Of a DNA stretch of 64,000 nt, positions 8,717-16,744 are shown piece after piece. Origin of the DNA: Sphingomonas sp. (lineage in GTDB: Bacteria > Pseudomonadota > Alphaproteobacteria > Sphingomonadales > Sphingomonadaceae). Every line of letters starts with the position of its first letter. Within the stretch, counting starts at the first letter, position 1. The position numbers and the translations under genes were made by a program. The notes below the pieces were generated by a model, which saw only the letters and a program-made list of their open reading frames with translations, ran no database searches and was not told the DNA's origin. The stretch spans positions 1 to 64,000 of the forward strand of contig NZ_JAPKNM010000051.1 in the NCBI RefSeq assembly GCF_026460985.1, read 5' to 3'.

Positions 8717-9540
8717 TCGCCTTCCCCTGCGCGGGCGAGACGCTGCTAGGAACGCTCGATGACGCGCCCGGCGCCACCGGCCTGCTGATCGTCTCGGGCG
8801 GCAACGAGATCCGCATCGGCGCGCATCGCGGCATGGCGCTGCTCGCACAGCGCGTCGCCGAGGCCGGCCATCCAGTCTTCCGCTTCGATCGCCGCGGCAT
8901 CGGCGACTCGACCGGCGAGAATCGCGGCTTCGAGAGCAGCGCCGACGACATCTCCGCCGCAGCCGCAACCTTCCGCGCCGAAACCGGCGTCACCCGCATC
9001 GTCGCCCATGGCAATTGCGACGCGGCGACCGCGCTCGCCTTCTTCCATGCCCAAGCGGGCATCGACGCGCTGATCCTCGCCAATCCCTGGGTGATCGAGG
9101 CGACCGATGATCTTCCCCCCGCCGCCGCGATCCGTGCGCGCTATGCCGAGCGGCTGCGCGATCCGCGTGAATGGCTGCGACTGCTGCGCGGTGGCGTGAA
9201 TATTCGCAAGGTGGCCAGCGGCCTGCTGAAAGCTTCTCGCAAGCAATATGAACAACCCGACGGCCTGCCCGCCCGGCTGGCAGCTGCGCTCACAGATAGC
9301 CGCACGCCGGTCACGATCCTGCTCGCCAAGGGCGACAATACCGCCATCGCCTTCGCCGACGCCTTTGCCGGGCCCGCTTTCGCTGAAGCCCGGGACAAGG
9401 TCACGATCGAGCAGCTCGACAGCGCCAACCACAGCTTCGCCTCGGCCGCGGACAAAGACTGGCTGTTCGAACGGGTGCACGCTGCGCTGAACAATCCTCT
9501 CCCGGAGGGAGAGGGGGACCGCGAAGCGGTGGAGAGGTAG
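8704..9540 (+). CDS. Alpha/beta hydrolase, exosortase A system-associated (hydrolase 1 type)
   Basis: A 278-residue hydrolase. FRFDRRGIGDSTG is the usual loop before the nucleophile helix, and GNCDAAT stands where G-x-S-x-G is usual, as in the XrtA hydrolase 1 family. A late Asp (AKGDNTA) and His (ANHSF) complete the likely triad. It starts at ATG 8704, 13 bases inside the end of the preceding hydrolase. The last 15 or so residues (NPLPEGEGDREAVER) are encoded by a dispersed palindromic repeat and are probably not part of the ancestral protein. Confidence 0.78.
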   Translation: MRKLIAFPCAGETLLGTLDDAPGATGLLIVSGGNEIRIGAHRGMALLAQRVAEAGHPVFRFDRRGIGDSTGENRGFESSADDISAAAATFRAETGVTRIVAHGNCDAATALAFFHAQAGIDALILANPWVIEATDDLPPAAAIRARYAERLRDPREWLRLLRGGVNIRKVASGLLKASRKQYEQPDGLPARLAAALTDSRTPVTILLAKGDNTAIAFADAFAGPAFAEARDKVTIEQLDSANHSFASAADKDWLFERVHAALNNPLPEGEGDREAVER

Positions 9541-9620
9541 TCTCCACACGCAACCGGTTCGCCAGCGGCTACTACCTCTCCACCATGCTTCGCATGGTCC
9601 CCCTCTCCCTCCGGGAGAGG
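9496..9620. repeat. Long imperfect palindromic repeat between convergent genes
   Basis: The left arm (9496-9540) and right arm (9572-9620) are near-complementary over about 45 bases. Both contain GGGAGAGGGGGACC or its complement and the GGTGGAGAGGTAG block, around a 31-base centre. It lies between hydrolase 1 (plus) and trxB (minus) and could fold into a long stem acting as a two-way terminator. Its left arm is translated as the C-terminal tail of hydrolase 1. The sequence type (reading as NPLPEGEG) is a common dispersed element in proteobacterial genomes; that is recalled knowledge, not a search. Confidence 0.8.
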
Positions 9621-9630
9621 ATCAGGCAAA

Positions 9631-10602
9631 TCACTCCGCTGCTTCGGCGATCTGCTCGAAATCCGCTTCGGCTAGGAAGCGCTCGGCGTCGAGCGCAGCC
9701 ATGCAGCCCGTCCCCGCCGCGGTGATCGCCTGGCGGTAATGCTTGTCCATCACGTCGCCACAGGCGAACACGCCCGGCACGTTGGTCCGCGTGGTGCCCT
9801 TCTCGACCGCGATATAGCCGTCGTCGTCGAGCGCGATGTGGCCGCGGAACAACTCGGTCGCCGGGTGATGGCCGATCGCGACGAAGCCGCCGTCGACGTC
9901 GATCGTCGAAACCTCGCCGGTGACCATGTCCTTGAGCTCGATGCCCACCAGACCCTCCGGCTGGCCGCCGCCGATGAAGCGCTCGACCTTCTTGTTCCAC
10001 AGCGTGGTGATCTTGTCGTTCGCGAACAGCCGCTGCTGGAGGATCTTCTCGGCGCGCAAGGAATCGCGGCGGTGGATCAGCGTGACGTCATGGCTGTGGT
10101 TGGTGAGGTAGAGCGCCTCCTCGACCGCGGTGTTGCCGCCGCCGATCACCGCCACCTTCTTGCCCCGGAAGAAGAAGCCGTCGCAGGTCGCGCAGGCGCT
10201 GACGCCCTTGCCCTGGAGCAATTTCTCCGAATCGAGCCCCAGCCATTTGGCCTGCGCGCCCGTCGCGATCACCAGCGTGTCGCCCAGATACACGGTGCCG
10301 CTGTCCCCCACCATGCGGAACGGCCGCTGCGACACGTCGACCTCGACGATCGTGTCCCACAGCATCTGCGCGCCGACATGCTCGGCCTGGGCCTGCATCT
10401 CCTGCATCAGCCAGGGGCCCTGGATGACCTCGCGGAAGCCGGGATAATTCTCTACGTCGGTGGTGGTCATCAACTGCCCGCCGGGCTGAATGCCCTGCAC
10501 CACGATCGGCGCGAGCCCCGCGCGCGCGCCGTAGATGGCGGCGGAGAGGCCGGCAGGGCCGGAGCCGAGGATGAGCATGCGAGTCGAATGGGTGGCGGTC
10601 AT
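9631..10602 (-). CDS. trxB: Thioredoxin reductase
   Basis: A 323-residue flavoprotein that passes electrons from NADPH to thioredoxin. The FAD motif (LGSGPAGLSAAIYGARAG), the redox-active CATC in ACATCDGFFF, the NADPH-binding GGGNTAVEEA and the second FAD motif GVFACGDVMD are all present, and length matches the bacterial low-molecular-weight family. I prefer ATG 10600-10602 (MTATHSTRM); an ATG ten codons upstream is also possible and neither has a strong ribosome-binding site. It looks like a stand-alone housekeeping gene. Confidence 0.93.
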   Translation of the reverse strand: MTATHSTRMLILGSGPAGLSAAIYGARAGLAPIVVQGIQPGGQLMTTTDVENYPGFREVIQGPWLMQEMQAQAEHVGAQMLWDTIVEVDVSQRPFRMVGDSGTVYLGDTLVIATGAQAKWLGLDSEKLLQGKGVSACATCDGFFFRGKKVAVIGGGNTAVEEALYLTNHSHDVTLIHRRDSLRAEKILQQRLFANDKITTLWNKKVERFIGGGQPEGLVGIELKDMVTGEVSTIDVDGGFVAIGHHPATELFRGHIALDDDGYIAVEKGTTRTNVPGVFACGDVMDKHYRQAITAAGTGCMAALDAERFLAEADFEQIAEAAE

Positions 10603-10720
10603 GGTGCGTCCGATATCTCTGGGATACCGCATCTAGGGGTTCGGCATCGCCGAGCGCAACATGGGTTGCCGCCTCGTCCGCGCCGACAAAGCAAATTTAT
10701 GTGGGCGGATAGCCTGTCGC

Positions 10721-11314
10721 TCAGCGCGCCACGGGCAGATAGGCCTTGGGAATCGGATCCTTCTCCGATTCCTGCATCCAATAGACGTTGACGATCCACC
10801 AGCGCTTGCCGTCGTTGAACAGCTGGATGCTGTTGATTCCGCGGATGGCCGGCATCTCGCCGCTCTTCGACTTGCCGTCATAGGTCGAGAAGACCTGCGC
10901 GACATGGCCGAATCGGTCGGTCCTGCGAGCGATCTCGATTTCGTGGAAGCCGATCCGCTCGAGCAGGGGCCCGCTGCGCGCAATATAGTCCTCGGGGGTC
11001 AGCATGCGCGCGCGGGCGACATCGCTGTCCTTGGGGGTGCCTGTAGGGATGAGCCTGGCACCCGGGTAGAAAAGCGAGCGGAAGCGGTCCCAGTCGCGCT
11101 TCTGTCCCACATCGCCTGAGATCGTGCCGTAGAGCGCCGCCAGGATCGCGTCGATCGAGGCGACGTCCTCCGCCTTCGCCGCCGGGATGCCGGCAAAAGG
11201 ATCGGCAGGCGCCGCCGCGGGCGCCTGCTGCTGTTGCTGCGCCGAAGCGGGAAGCGCGGAGAGGACCAGAAGCGACGCTCCGGCGAGCGAACGAAGCGCG
11301 AGGGATTTGAGCAT
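10721..11314 (-). CDS. Exported NTF2-like (SnoaL-type) protein
   Basis: A 197-residue protein with a Sec signal peptide (residues 1-25, cleavage after LPASA, then a Gln/Ala-rich linker). The rest fits the NTF2/SnoaL cone fold: SIDAILAALYGTISG, KRDWDRFRSLFYPGARLI, and the closing strands INSIQLFNDGKRWWIVNVYW. Such proteins are common in sphingomonads, usually as small-molecule-binding or isomerase-like folds of unknown role. It is isolated, transcribed towards trxB with an 118-base gap. No function can be assigned. Confidence 0.75.
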   Translation of the reverse strand: MLKSLALRSLAGASLLVLSALPASAQQQQQAPAAAPADPFAGIPAAKAEDVASIDAILAALYGTISGDVGQKRDWDRFRSLFYPGARLIPTGTPKDSDVARARMLTPEDYIARSGPLLERIGFHEIEIARRTDRFGHVAQVFSTYDGKSKSGEMPAIRGINSIQLFNDGKRWWIVNVYWMQESEKDPIPKAYLPVAR

Positions 11315-11462
11315 GCAGGACCATCCTGTTCGTGCGTGATGCGAAGAAGCTTAGGAGGCCCGCCGGACGAAGGACAGGCCGCGCTTGCGCACGATCGCAG
11401 CAAAGTGTTCCCCGTGGCGGTTCGAGGCGTTCGCTCACCCGGGAACCCACGCCGTCGGCAAC

Positions 11463-12434
11463 TCATGCAGGCGGGGCAGCGCGATACAGCGCGATCACCG
11501 CCGCGGCACGGCGCACGATCTCCTCCCTGAGCGCCGGCGGATCGATGACTTCGATCTCATTGGCGAAGCCGAGCAGCAAGCCCGCCGCATGGCCGATACT
11601 TTCGATCGGCACGATGGCTTCCCGTCGCCCGCGATCGTCGGGGTCGGCCGCGCGGATCGGATCGGCGATGGCGTCGCCGAGGCGGTAGAGCCGGTCGAGC
11701 GCGGACGGAGCTACGTGCAGACGGGCGGTCGCGCGACGCAGATCCGCCTCGAATCGCTCCACGTTCGCCCGCCACGCCGCGGCGAGATCGAAATTGGCAG
11801 GTCTGGTGAAGCTTCGCTCGGCCGGGACGGCGTCGAGGACCTTGTCGAGACGATAGATCAGCTCGCGCTTGCCCCGTGCGGCGACAAGATACCAGCGACC
11901 GGCCTTCAGCACGAGGCCGAGGGGATCGATCAGCGATCGAGCGGTTCGGCTCCAGCTTTCGTAGAGGATCTCGAGCTGTCGGTTCTCCCAGACGCAACGC
12001 GCGACGGTGCGCAAATGCTCGGGTGGCCGGGGCCGCAGGTACCAATCGACAGGATCGAGGTGGAACCGGTCCGCGACTCGGTTCGCGCCGTCACGCGCCT
12101 GCGGCGCCATCGAGGCCAGCAGCTTGACGCGCGCGGCGGATGCGGCGCCGGCAAGGCCGAGATCCGCTGCTGCCGCCGGGATGCCCGCCAGGAGCAGCGC
12201 GTCGCTCTCCTCGGCAGTGAGGCCCGTCAGCTCGGTGCGAAACCCTTCGAGCAAGGCGAAGCCGCCCGAAGGGCCGCGATCGGCATAGATCGGTACGCCG
12301 GCCGCGCTGAGCTCGTCGACATCGCGGTAGATGGTGCGCTTCGAGACCTCGAGCTGCTCGGCCAGCGCCTGTGCGGTCACGCGGCCGCGCAACTGCAGGG
12401 TCGTCAGGATCGTGAGAAGACGGGACGCGCGCAT
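11463..12434 (-). CDS. DeoR/YafY-type transcriptional regulator with WYL domain
   Basis: A 323-residue regulator. The N-terminal winged helix-turn-helix (about residues 5-60; LAEQLEVSKRTIYRDVDELSAAGVPI) precedes a WYL ligand-sensing domain (about 135-200; LGLVLKAGRWYLVAA and the RLDKVLDA motif) and a WCX-type C-terminus. It is divergent from the four-gene operon at 12525-15167, with a perfect inverted repeat in the shared promoter region, so it very likely controls that operon and itself. The ligand is unknown. Confidence 0.88.
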   Translation of the reverse strand: MRASRLLTILTTLQLRGRVTAQALAEQLEVSKRTIYRDVDELSAAGVPIYADRGPSGGFALLEGFRTELTGLTAEESDALLLAGIPAAAADLGLAGAASAARVKLLASMAPQARDGANRVADRFHLDPVDWYLRPRPPEHLRTVARCVWENRQLEILYESWSRTARSLIDPLGLVLKAGRWYLVAARGKRELIYRLDKVLDAVPAERSFTRPANFDLAAAWRANVERFEADLRRATARLHVAPSALDRLYRLGDAIADPIRAADPDDRGRREAIVPIESIGHAAGLLLGFANEIEVIDPPALREEIVRRAAAVIALYRAAPPA

Positions 12435-12455
12435 AAAATCTCTTCGATGCTCGAA

Positions 12456-12482
12456 TTGCTGACATTCGGTGTCAGCTATGAT
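12456..12482 (+). promoter_or_regulatory. Probable WYL-regulator operator overlapping the operon promoter
   Basis: GCTGACA (12458-12464) and TGTCAGC (12470-12476) form a perfect 7-bp inverted repeat with spacer TTCGG, of the GACA-N-TGTC type bound by many WYL/YafY-type regulators. It is followed at once by TATGAT (12477-12482), a good -10; TTGCTG at 12456-12461 could serve as -35, with 15-base spacing. A bound regulator would cover the promoter of the plus-strand operon. Confidence 0.65.
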
Positions 12483-12524
12483 CGCCTAGATGCCTTCTGT
12501 CGAACGGACCGGGAATGGGCGCAT

Positions 12525-13094
12525 ATGACGAAACAAGGCACATCGCGTCGGAGCATGATGATCGGAGCAGCGGGCACGCTGGTCGCATCCCCGCTCGAAG
12601 GGGCGCTGGCGCGCGGTGCGCCGGCGGCTGCGGGCGACTTCGACTTCCTGCATGGCCGCTGGACCGTGCACCACCGCAAGCTCGTCAGGCGGCTTGCCGG
12701 CAGCAACGACTGGATCGGCTTCCCCGGCACCCTGGAGGTTCGGCCCATTCTGGGCGGCCACGGCAATATCGACGAGAATGTGCTCGAGGATCCGGGGGGC
12801 ACCTATCTGGCGACGTCGATCCGCATCTTCGACGCCGGGGCGGGAACATGGTCGATCTATTGGGCCGACGCGCGCTTCGGCGGCCTCGATGCGCCCGTCA
12901 CCGGCCGGTTCGAGGGCCGCATCGGGCGCTTCTACGGCAACGACGTCTTCGAAGGCCGGCCGATCCGCGTCCGGACCACGTACGAGAATCTCGGCACGAC
13001 CCACGCGCAATGGACCCAGGCCTTCTCGCCGGATGGCGGCAAGAACTGGGAGACCAACTGGATCATGGATTTTCGGCGGGAGGCGAGCAGGTGA
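12525..13094 (+). CDS. Exported DUF1579-like protein, first tandem copy (Tat signal)
   Basis: A 189-residue protein. The N-terminus has a twin-arginine-type signal (TSRRSMMIGAAGTLVASPLEGALA). The mature part has the pattern FDFLHGRWTVHHRKL, GGHGNIDEN, TWSIYWADARFGGLDAPVTGRFE and FSPDGGKNWETNW, as in DUF1579-like calycin/beta-barrel proteins of unknown function. It is first of a four-gene operon opposite the WYL regulator, and is followed by a paralogue with a 4-base overlap. A small-molecule-binding role is possible but unproven. Confidence 0.72.
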   Translation: MTKQGTSRRSMMIGAAGTLVASPLEGALARGAPAAAGDFDFLHGRWTVHHRKLVRRLAGSNDWIGFPGTLEVRPILGGHGNIDENVLEDPGGTYLATSIRIFDAGAGTWSIYWADARFGGLDAPVTGRFEGRIGRFYGNDVFEGRPIRVRTTYENLGTTHAQWTQAFSPDGGKNWETNWIMDFRREASR

Positions 13095-13573
13095 TCGACT
13101 GGACCGAAACCGGCGCGAGCGCCTTCGCCTTCCAGACGGGCTCATGGCGCGTGCGTCATCGCAAGCGCAAGGGACGGCTGGTCGGTTCGACGGACTGGGT
13201 GGAGTTCGACGGCACCTGCACCGCGTGGGAACTGCTGGGCGGCCACGGCAATGTCGACGACCATTTTCTGGACGATCCCGCCGGTGCCTATCGCGCGGCG
13301 ACTTTCCGACGCCGGGACCCGAGCAGCGGACTATGGTCGATCTGGTGGTTCGATCCGCGCTTCCCCAGGCTCGATCCTCCCGTGCATGGCGGCTTCAGCA
13401 ATGGCGTCGGCACCTTCCTCGCCGAGGACCGACTGGATGGAAGACCGATCAAGGTCCGCTTCATCTGGTCCGGGATCACGGACACTGCGGCCCGTTGGGA
13501 GCAGGCCTTCTCGCCGGATGGGGGCACCACCTGGGAAACGAACTGGCTGATGGCTTTCAGCAGGACGGCATGA
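13091..13573 (+). CDS. DUF1579-like protein, second tandem copy (no signal peptide)
   Basis: A 160-residue protein clearly paralogous to its upstream neighbour: FAFQTGSWRVRHRKRKGRL, GGHGNVDDHFLDDP, LWSIWWFDPRFPRLDPPVHGGF and FSPDGGTTWETNW. Unlike the first copy it has no signal peptide, so it is predicted cytoplasmic. It starts at GTG 13091, overlapping the previous stop (GTGA), and its stop overlaps the next ATG. The gene pair looks like a tandem duplication that split between two cell compartments. Function unknown. Confidence 0.72.
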   Translation: MIDWTETGASAFAFQTGSWRVRHRKRKGRLVGSTDWVEFDGTCTAWELLGGHGNVDDHFLDDPAGAYRAATFRRRDPSSGLWSIWWFDPRFPRLDPPVHGGFSNGVGTFLAEDRLDGRPIKVRFIWSGITDTAARWEQAFSPDGGTTWETNWLMAFSRTA

Positions 13574-14361
13574 GCCTCGATCGAAGAGGCCTCATGGCCA
13601 GCCTGCTCGCGATCGCCCTGGCCGATCTTCGCGAGGCACCCGCATCACCTTCCGGGACAAATGCAATGAAGAGGTTCGGCGTCGTGGAACTGCGCCAGTA
13701 CACGCTGCTCGAGGGCCAGCGGGATCGGCTGATCGAGCTCTTCGAGCACGCCTTCATCGAGCCCCAGGCTGCCGTCGGGGCGCATGTATTGGGCAGCTTC
13801 AGGGACCTCGACGACGGCGATCGGTTCGTGTGGCTGCGCGGGTTCGAGGGCATGGCGTCGCGCGGACAAGCGCTGTCGGCCTTTTACGGCGGGCCGGTCT
13901 GGCAATCCAACCGGACGGCGGCCAATGCGACGATGCGCGATTCCGACAACGTCCTGCTGCTCCGACCGATCGGCGGCACCCTGACTCCGCCTTCGACGGC
14001 GACCCGCGACGTCTATTCGGCCACGATCCATTATCTCGGTGATGCCGAGCCGGAGAGATTCGCCGATTTCTTCGAGGCATCGCTGCGGCCACTGCTGCGG
14101 GACGCGGGCGCGGATCCCTTCGTCACGCTCGTGACCGAGGATACCGCGAACAATTTCCCGCGCTTGCCCGTCCGTGAAGGCGAGAAGGTTTTTGTCTCGA
14201 TGGCACGTCACGCGTCGATCGAGGAGCTCGACCGCAGCGACGCGTTGCTCGCGCGCGCATCCGGGTGGCGCGACGCCGCGCCGGAACAACTGCTCCCCAG
14301 CCTGATGCGCAAACCCGAGCGCCTCCGGCTGTCGCCGACCGCACGATCGGCGCTTCGCTGA
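13570..14361 (+). CDS. NIPSNAP-family protein
   Basis: A 263-residue protein. MSLDRRGLMASLLAIALADLREAPA resembles a Tat-type signal (RR followed by a hydrophobic stretch). The body has two NIPSNAP-like ferredoxin-fold repeats: VVELRQYTLLEGQRDRLIELFEHAF ... WLRGFEGMASRGQAL in the first half, and YSATIHYLGDAEPERFADFFE in the second. NIPSNAP domains resemble small monooxygenase and stress-protein folds, and the role in bacteria is undefined. It overlaps both neighbours in the WYL-controlled operon. Confidence 0.75.
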   Translation: MSLDRRGLMASLLAIALADLREAPASPSGTNAMKRFGVVELRQYTLLEGQRDRLIELFEHAFIEPQAAVGAHVLGSFRDLDDGDRFVWLRGFEGMASRGQALSAFYGGPVWQSNRTAANATMRDSDNVLLLRPIGGTLTPPSTATRDVYSATIHYLGDAEPERFADFFEASLRPLLRDAGADPFVTLVTEDTANNFPRLPVREGEKVFVSMARHASIEELDRSDALLARASGWRDAAPEQLLPSLMRKPERLRLSPTARSALR

Positions 14362-15167
14362 TGCCCGGCACATTGCTCGACAGACTGAACCGGCTCGATC
14401 TGGGAATCCGCCTGCTGGGAGCGGCCACGATCTGCTACGGGATCGCCTGTTTCCTGCAGCGCGATTTCGCCATCTACTGGCAGCCGGTGCCTGACGGCGT
14501 TCCGTTCCGTCAGCCGCTGGCATTCGCCTCGGCCGGACTCCTTGTGCTGTCGGGAGTCGGCCTCTTCCTTTCCGCGACGCGACGCCTTGCGGCGATCGTG
14601 CAGATCGCGCTCTTCCTCGCCTATTTCGCTGCCTATTGCTCCGTTCCATTCAAACCCGATGGGGTCCAGCCCTGGCTGGGGATGGCGGAGCAGCTCGCCA
14701 TCGTCGTCGGCGCGGCCACGATCTGGGCGCGCATGTCCCCCGAGACGGCGAGACGCCTGCGCTTCGGGCCCGCACCAGCGCGCGTCGCCTATGGCATCTT
14801 CTCGATCGCCTTCGCGCTCGCGCATGCCCTCGCCCTCGAGGGAACGGCACGATTGGTGCCTGGCTGGTTCCCCGGAGATCCGGTGTTCTGGGCGCTCTTC
14901 ACCGGTGCGGGGCATTTCGCGGTGGGGCTTGCCCTCATCGCCGGGCGCCTCGCCATCCCCGCCGCGCGGATCGGCGGGTTCATGTACTTGTGTTTCGCTG
15001 CGGTCATCTGGCTGCCGGGAGCGGTCACCCACCCCACGCAATGGCTGCGCTGGGCCGGTCTTGGAATCACGCTGGCGATGATGGGAGCGCTCTGGCTGGT
15101 AGGCGACTATCTCGCCGCGCGTGCCGGAGAGAAGCGTGGCGACGGGACTCGTGCGCCTGCCGGCTAG
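14361..15167 (+). CDS. Multi-pass membrane protein of unknown function
   Basis: A 268-residue hydrophobic protein with about eight predicted membrane helices, for example LLGAATICYGIACFL, AFASAGLLVLSGVGLFL, IVQIALFLAYFAAY, FALAHALALEG and LGITLAMMGALWLVGDYLAA. It loosely resembles DoxX-like or COG-type small membrane proteins, but no diagnostic motif was recognised. The start ATG shares a base with the NIPSNAP stop (TGATG). It is the last gene of the WYL-controlled operon. Confidence 0.7.
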   Translation: MPGTLLDRLNRLDLGIRLLGAATICYGIACFLQRDFAIYWQPVPDGVPFRQPLAFASAGLLVLSGVGLFLSATRRLAAIVQIALFLAYFAAYCSVPFKPDGVQPWLGMAEQLAIVVGAATIWARMSPETARRLRFGPAPARVAYGIFSIAFALAHALALEGTARLVPGWFPGDPVFWALFTGAGHFAVGLALIAGRLAIPAARIGGFMYLCFAAVIWLPGAVTHPTQWLRWAGLGITLAMMGALWLVGDYLAARAGEKRGDGTRAPAG

Positions 15168-15248
15168 AGTGCAACGCCGGCACATGTCTTTCCGCGCCGA
15201 TCGACTGCGGATTGACGTTCAGGACTCTCAGCGGCCAAGCAATGGCTG

Positions 15249-16427
15249 GTGACGACTAGCCTCTCCATAAAGGACGCGCGGCGGATCGCGCTCGCGGCGC
15301 AGGGTTTCGGCATCCGTCACCCAGACCGGCCGTCCGCCACGCATCTCGGAAAAACGCTCGACCGGCTTGGCCTTTTCCAGATCGACAGCGTCAACGTCCT
15401 GACCCGGGCGCACTATCTCCCCGCTTTCTCGCGGCTCGGCTGCTATGACCACAAACTGCTCGACCGCGCCGCCTGGGGAGCCAGGCGCCACCGGCGCCTG
15501 TTCGAATATTGGGCGCATGAAGCCTCCCTGCTTCCGCTCGATCTCCACCCGCTCCTGCGCTGGCGGATGGCGCGCGCCGAGCGCGGCGAGATCGGCTATC
15601 AGGCTCTGAAGCGTTTCGCGGCCGAGCGCCGGCCCGAGGCACAGGCGGTGCTCGACCGGATCACTGCCGAGGGTCCGATGGCGGCCGCCGATTTCGAGAA
15701 CGGGTCGAGCAGGAGCGGCTGGTGGGAATGGAGCCACACCAAGCATGCGCTCGAATGGCTGTTCTGGTCCGGCAGGATCACGACCGCCACGCGCCGCGGA
15801 AGCTTCGCGCGGATCTATGACCTACCCGACCGGGTGCTGCCCAAGGCTGTCCTCGATCTACCCACCCCCGATGCGGCAAGCGCGCAGCGCGCATTGATCG
15901 AACGGAGCGCCCGGGCGCTCGGCGTTGCGACCGCCGCGGACCTGCGCGACTATTATCGGCTCAAGCCCGAAGAAGCGGATCATGCCATCGCCGCCCAGGC
16001 GGAAGCAGGCATGCTCGTTCCCGTCCGCGTCGAGGGCTGGAGCCAGAAGGCCTGGATGCACCGCGACGCCCGCCTGCCCCGCCGCATGCGTGGTGCCGCG
16101 CTGCTGGCCCCGTTCGATCCGCTGATCTGGGAGCGCAGCCGCGCCGAACGCCTGTTCGGATTCCGCTATCGCATCGAGATCTATGTGCCGCGGGAGAAGC
16201 GCACCCACGGCTATTATGTCCTGCCCTTCCTGATGGACGAGTCGTTGGTGGGGCGCGTCGATCTCAAGGCCGACCGCCAGGCCGGCGCCCTCCTCGCGCA
16301 TCGCATCGCCCTCGAACCCGGCGCGCCCGTCGGAACCATGGAGCGCCTCGCGATCGAGCTCGATCGGATGGCCGCCTGGCTCGGGCTCGATATCGTCCGG
16401 ATCGGCGAGACGGTTCAGCGGCCTTGA
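15249..16427 (+). CDS. YcaQ-like winged-helix DNA glycosylase (crosslink repair family)
   Basis: A 392-residue protein of the YcaQ/AlkZ family (HTH_42). The catalytic Q-x-D motif is present in LFQIDSVNVLTRAHYLPAFSR, and the C-terminal half has FDPLIWERSRAERLFGFRYRIEIYVP and GYYVLPFLM, both typical of the family. AlkX/YcaQ enzymes unhook interstrand crosslinks or excise bulky alkylated bases. It starts at GTG 15249, since the ATG at 15242 hits a stop after five codons. It sits alone between two operons. Confidence 0.88.
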   Translation: MTTSLSIKDARRIALAAQGFGIRHPDRPSATHLGKTLDRLGLFQIDSVNVLTRAHYLPAFSRLGCYDHKLLDRAAWGARRHRRLFEYWAHEASLLPLDLHPLLRWRMARAERGEIGYQALKRFAAERRPEAQAVLDRITAEGPMAAADFENGSSRSGWWEWSHTKHALEWLFWSGRITTATRRGSFARIYDLPDRVLPKAVLDLPTPDAASAQRALIERSARALGVATAADLRDYYRLKPEEADHAIAAQAEAGMLVPVRVEGWSQKAWMHRDARLPRRMRGAALLAPFDPLIWERSRAERLFGFRYRIEIYVPREKRTHGYYVLPFLMDESLVGRVDLKADRQAGALLAHRIALEPGAPVGTMERLAIELDRMAAWLGLDIVRIGETVQRP

Positions 16428-16744
16428 ACCGCGCGAGCGGATGGCAGCTTTGAGCATGGCCAGCGAGAATGGTAGCGGAGGAGGGATTCACACGCCCGAC
16501 ATAAGCGTATGATTTATCTATTTTTTTACTCAACTCAGCCTGCATCGGGCATAGAAATACCCCCAAAGAGGTCCCAATACGACGAAGTGGTGCGGATGTA
16601 AGACTAAGCGTGTTCACTCTTCGTTCGCCCATAGTGACGTGCCTGCAGCGCCCGTCACGAGCAGGTGCGCCAGGAACGAGCGATTTTCCGGAAAGAGCAT
16701 CGTGGCTTTGACAAAAGCGGCCACGGGCGGCTCTAACGGAGGGC
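16428..16744. promoter_or_regulatory. 317-base intergenic region upstream of the purine operon
   Basis: No gene is supported here. It contains an AT-rich patch at about 16499-16540, including a run of seven T, unlike the GC-rich surroundings. A TTGACA hexamer at 16708-16713 could be a -35, with TCTAAC (16732-16737) as a poor -10; that would put the start of transcription almost on the first codon of the operon, so an upstream promoter in the AT-rich patch is as likely. Confidence 0.4.

Noticed and set aside
8021..9540. Possibility that the two XrtA hydrolases are one broken gene
   Set aside because: They are in different frames with a 13-base overlap, but each covers a whole fold and the pair is standard in XrtA loci.
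12525..13573. Possibility that the two DUF1579-like genes are one frameshifted gene
   Set aside because: Each contains the full set of motifs from start to end, so they are tandem paralogues, not halves.
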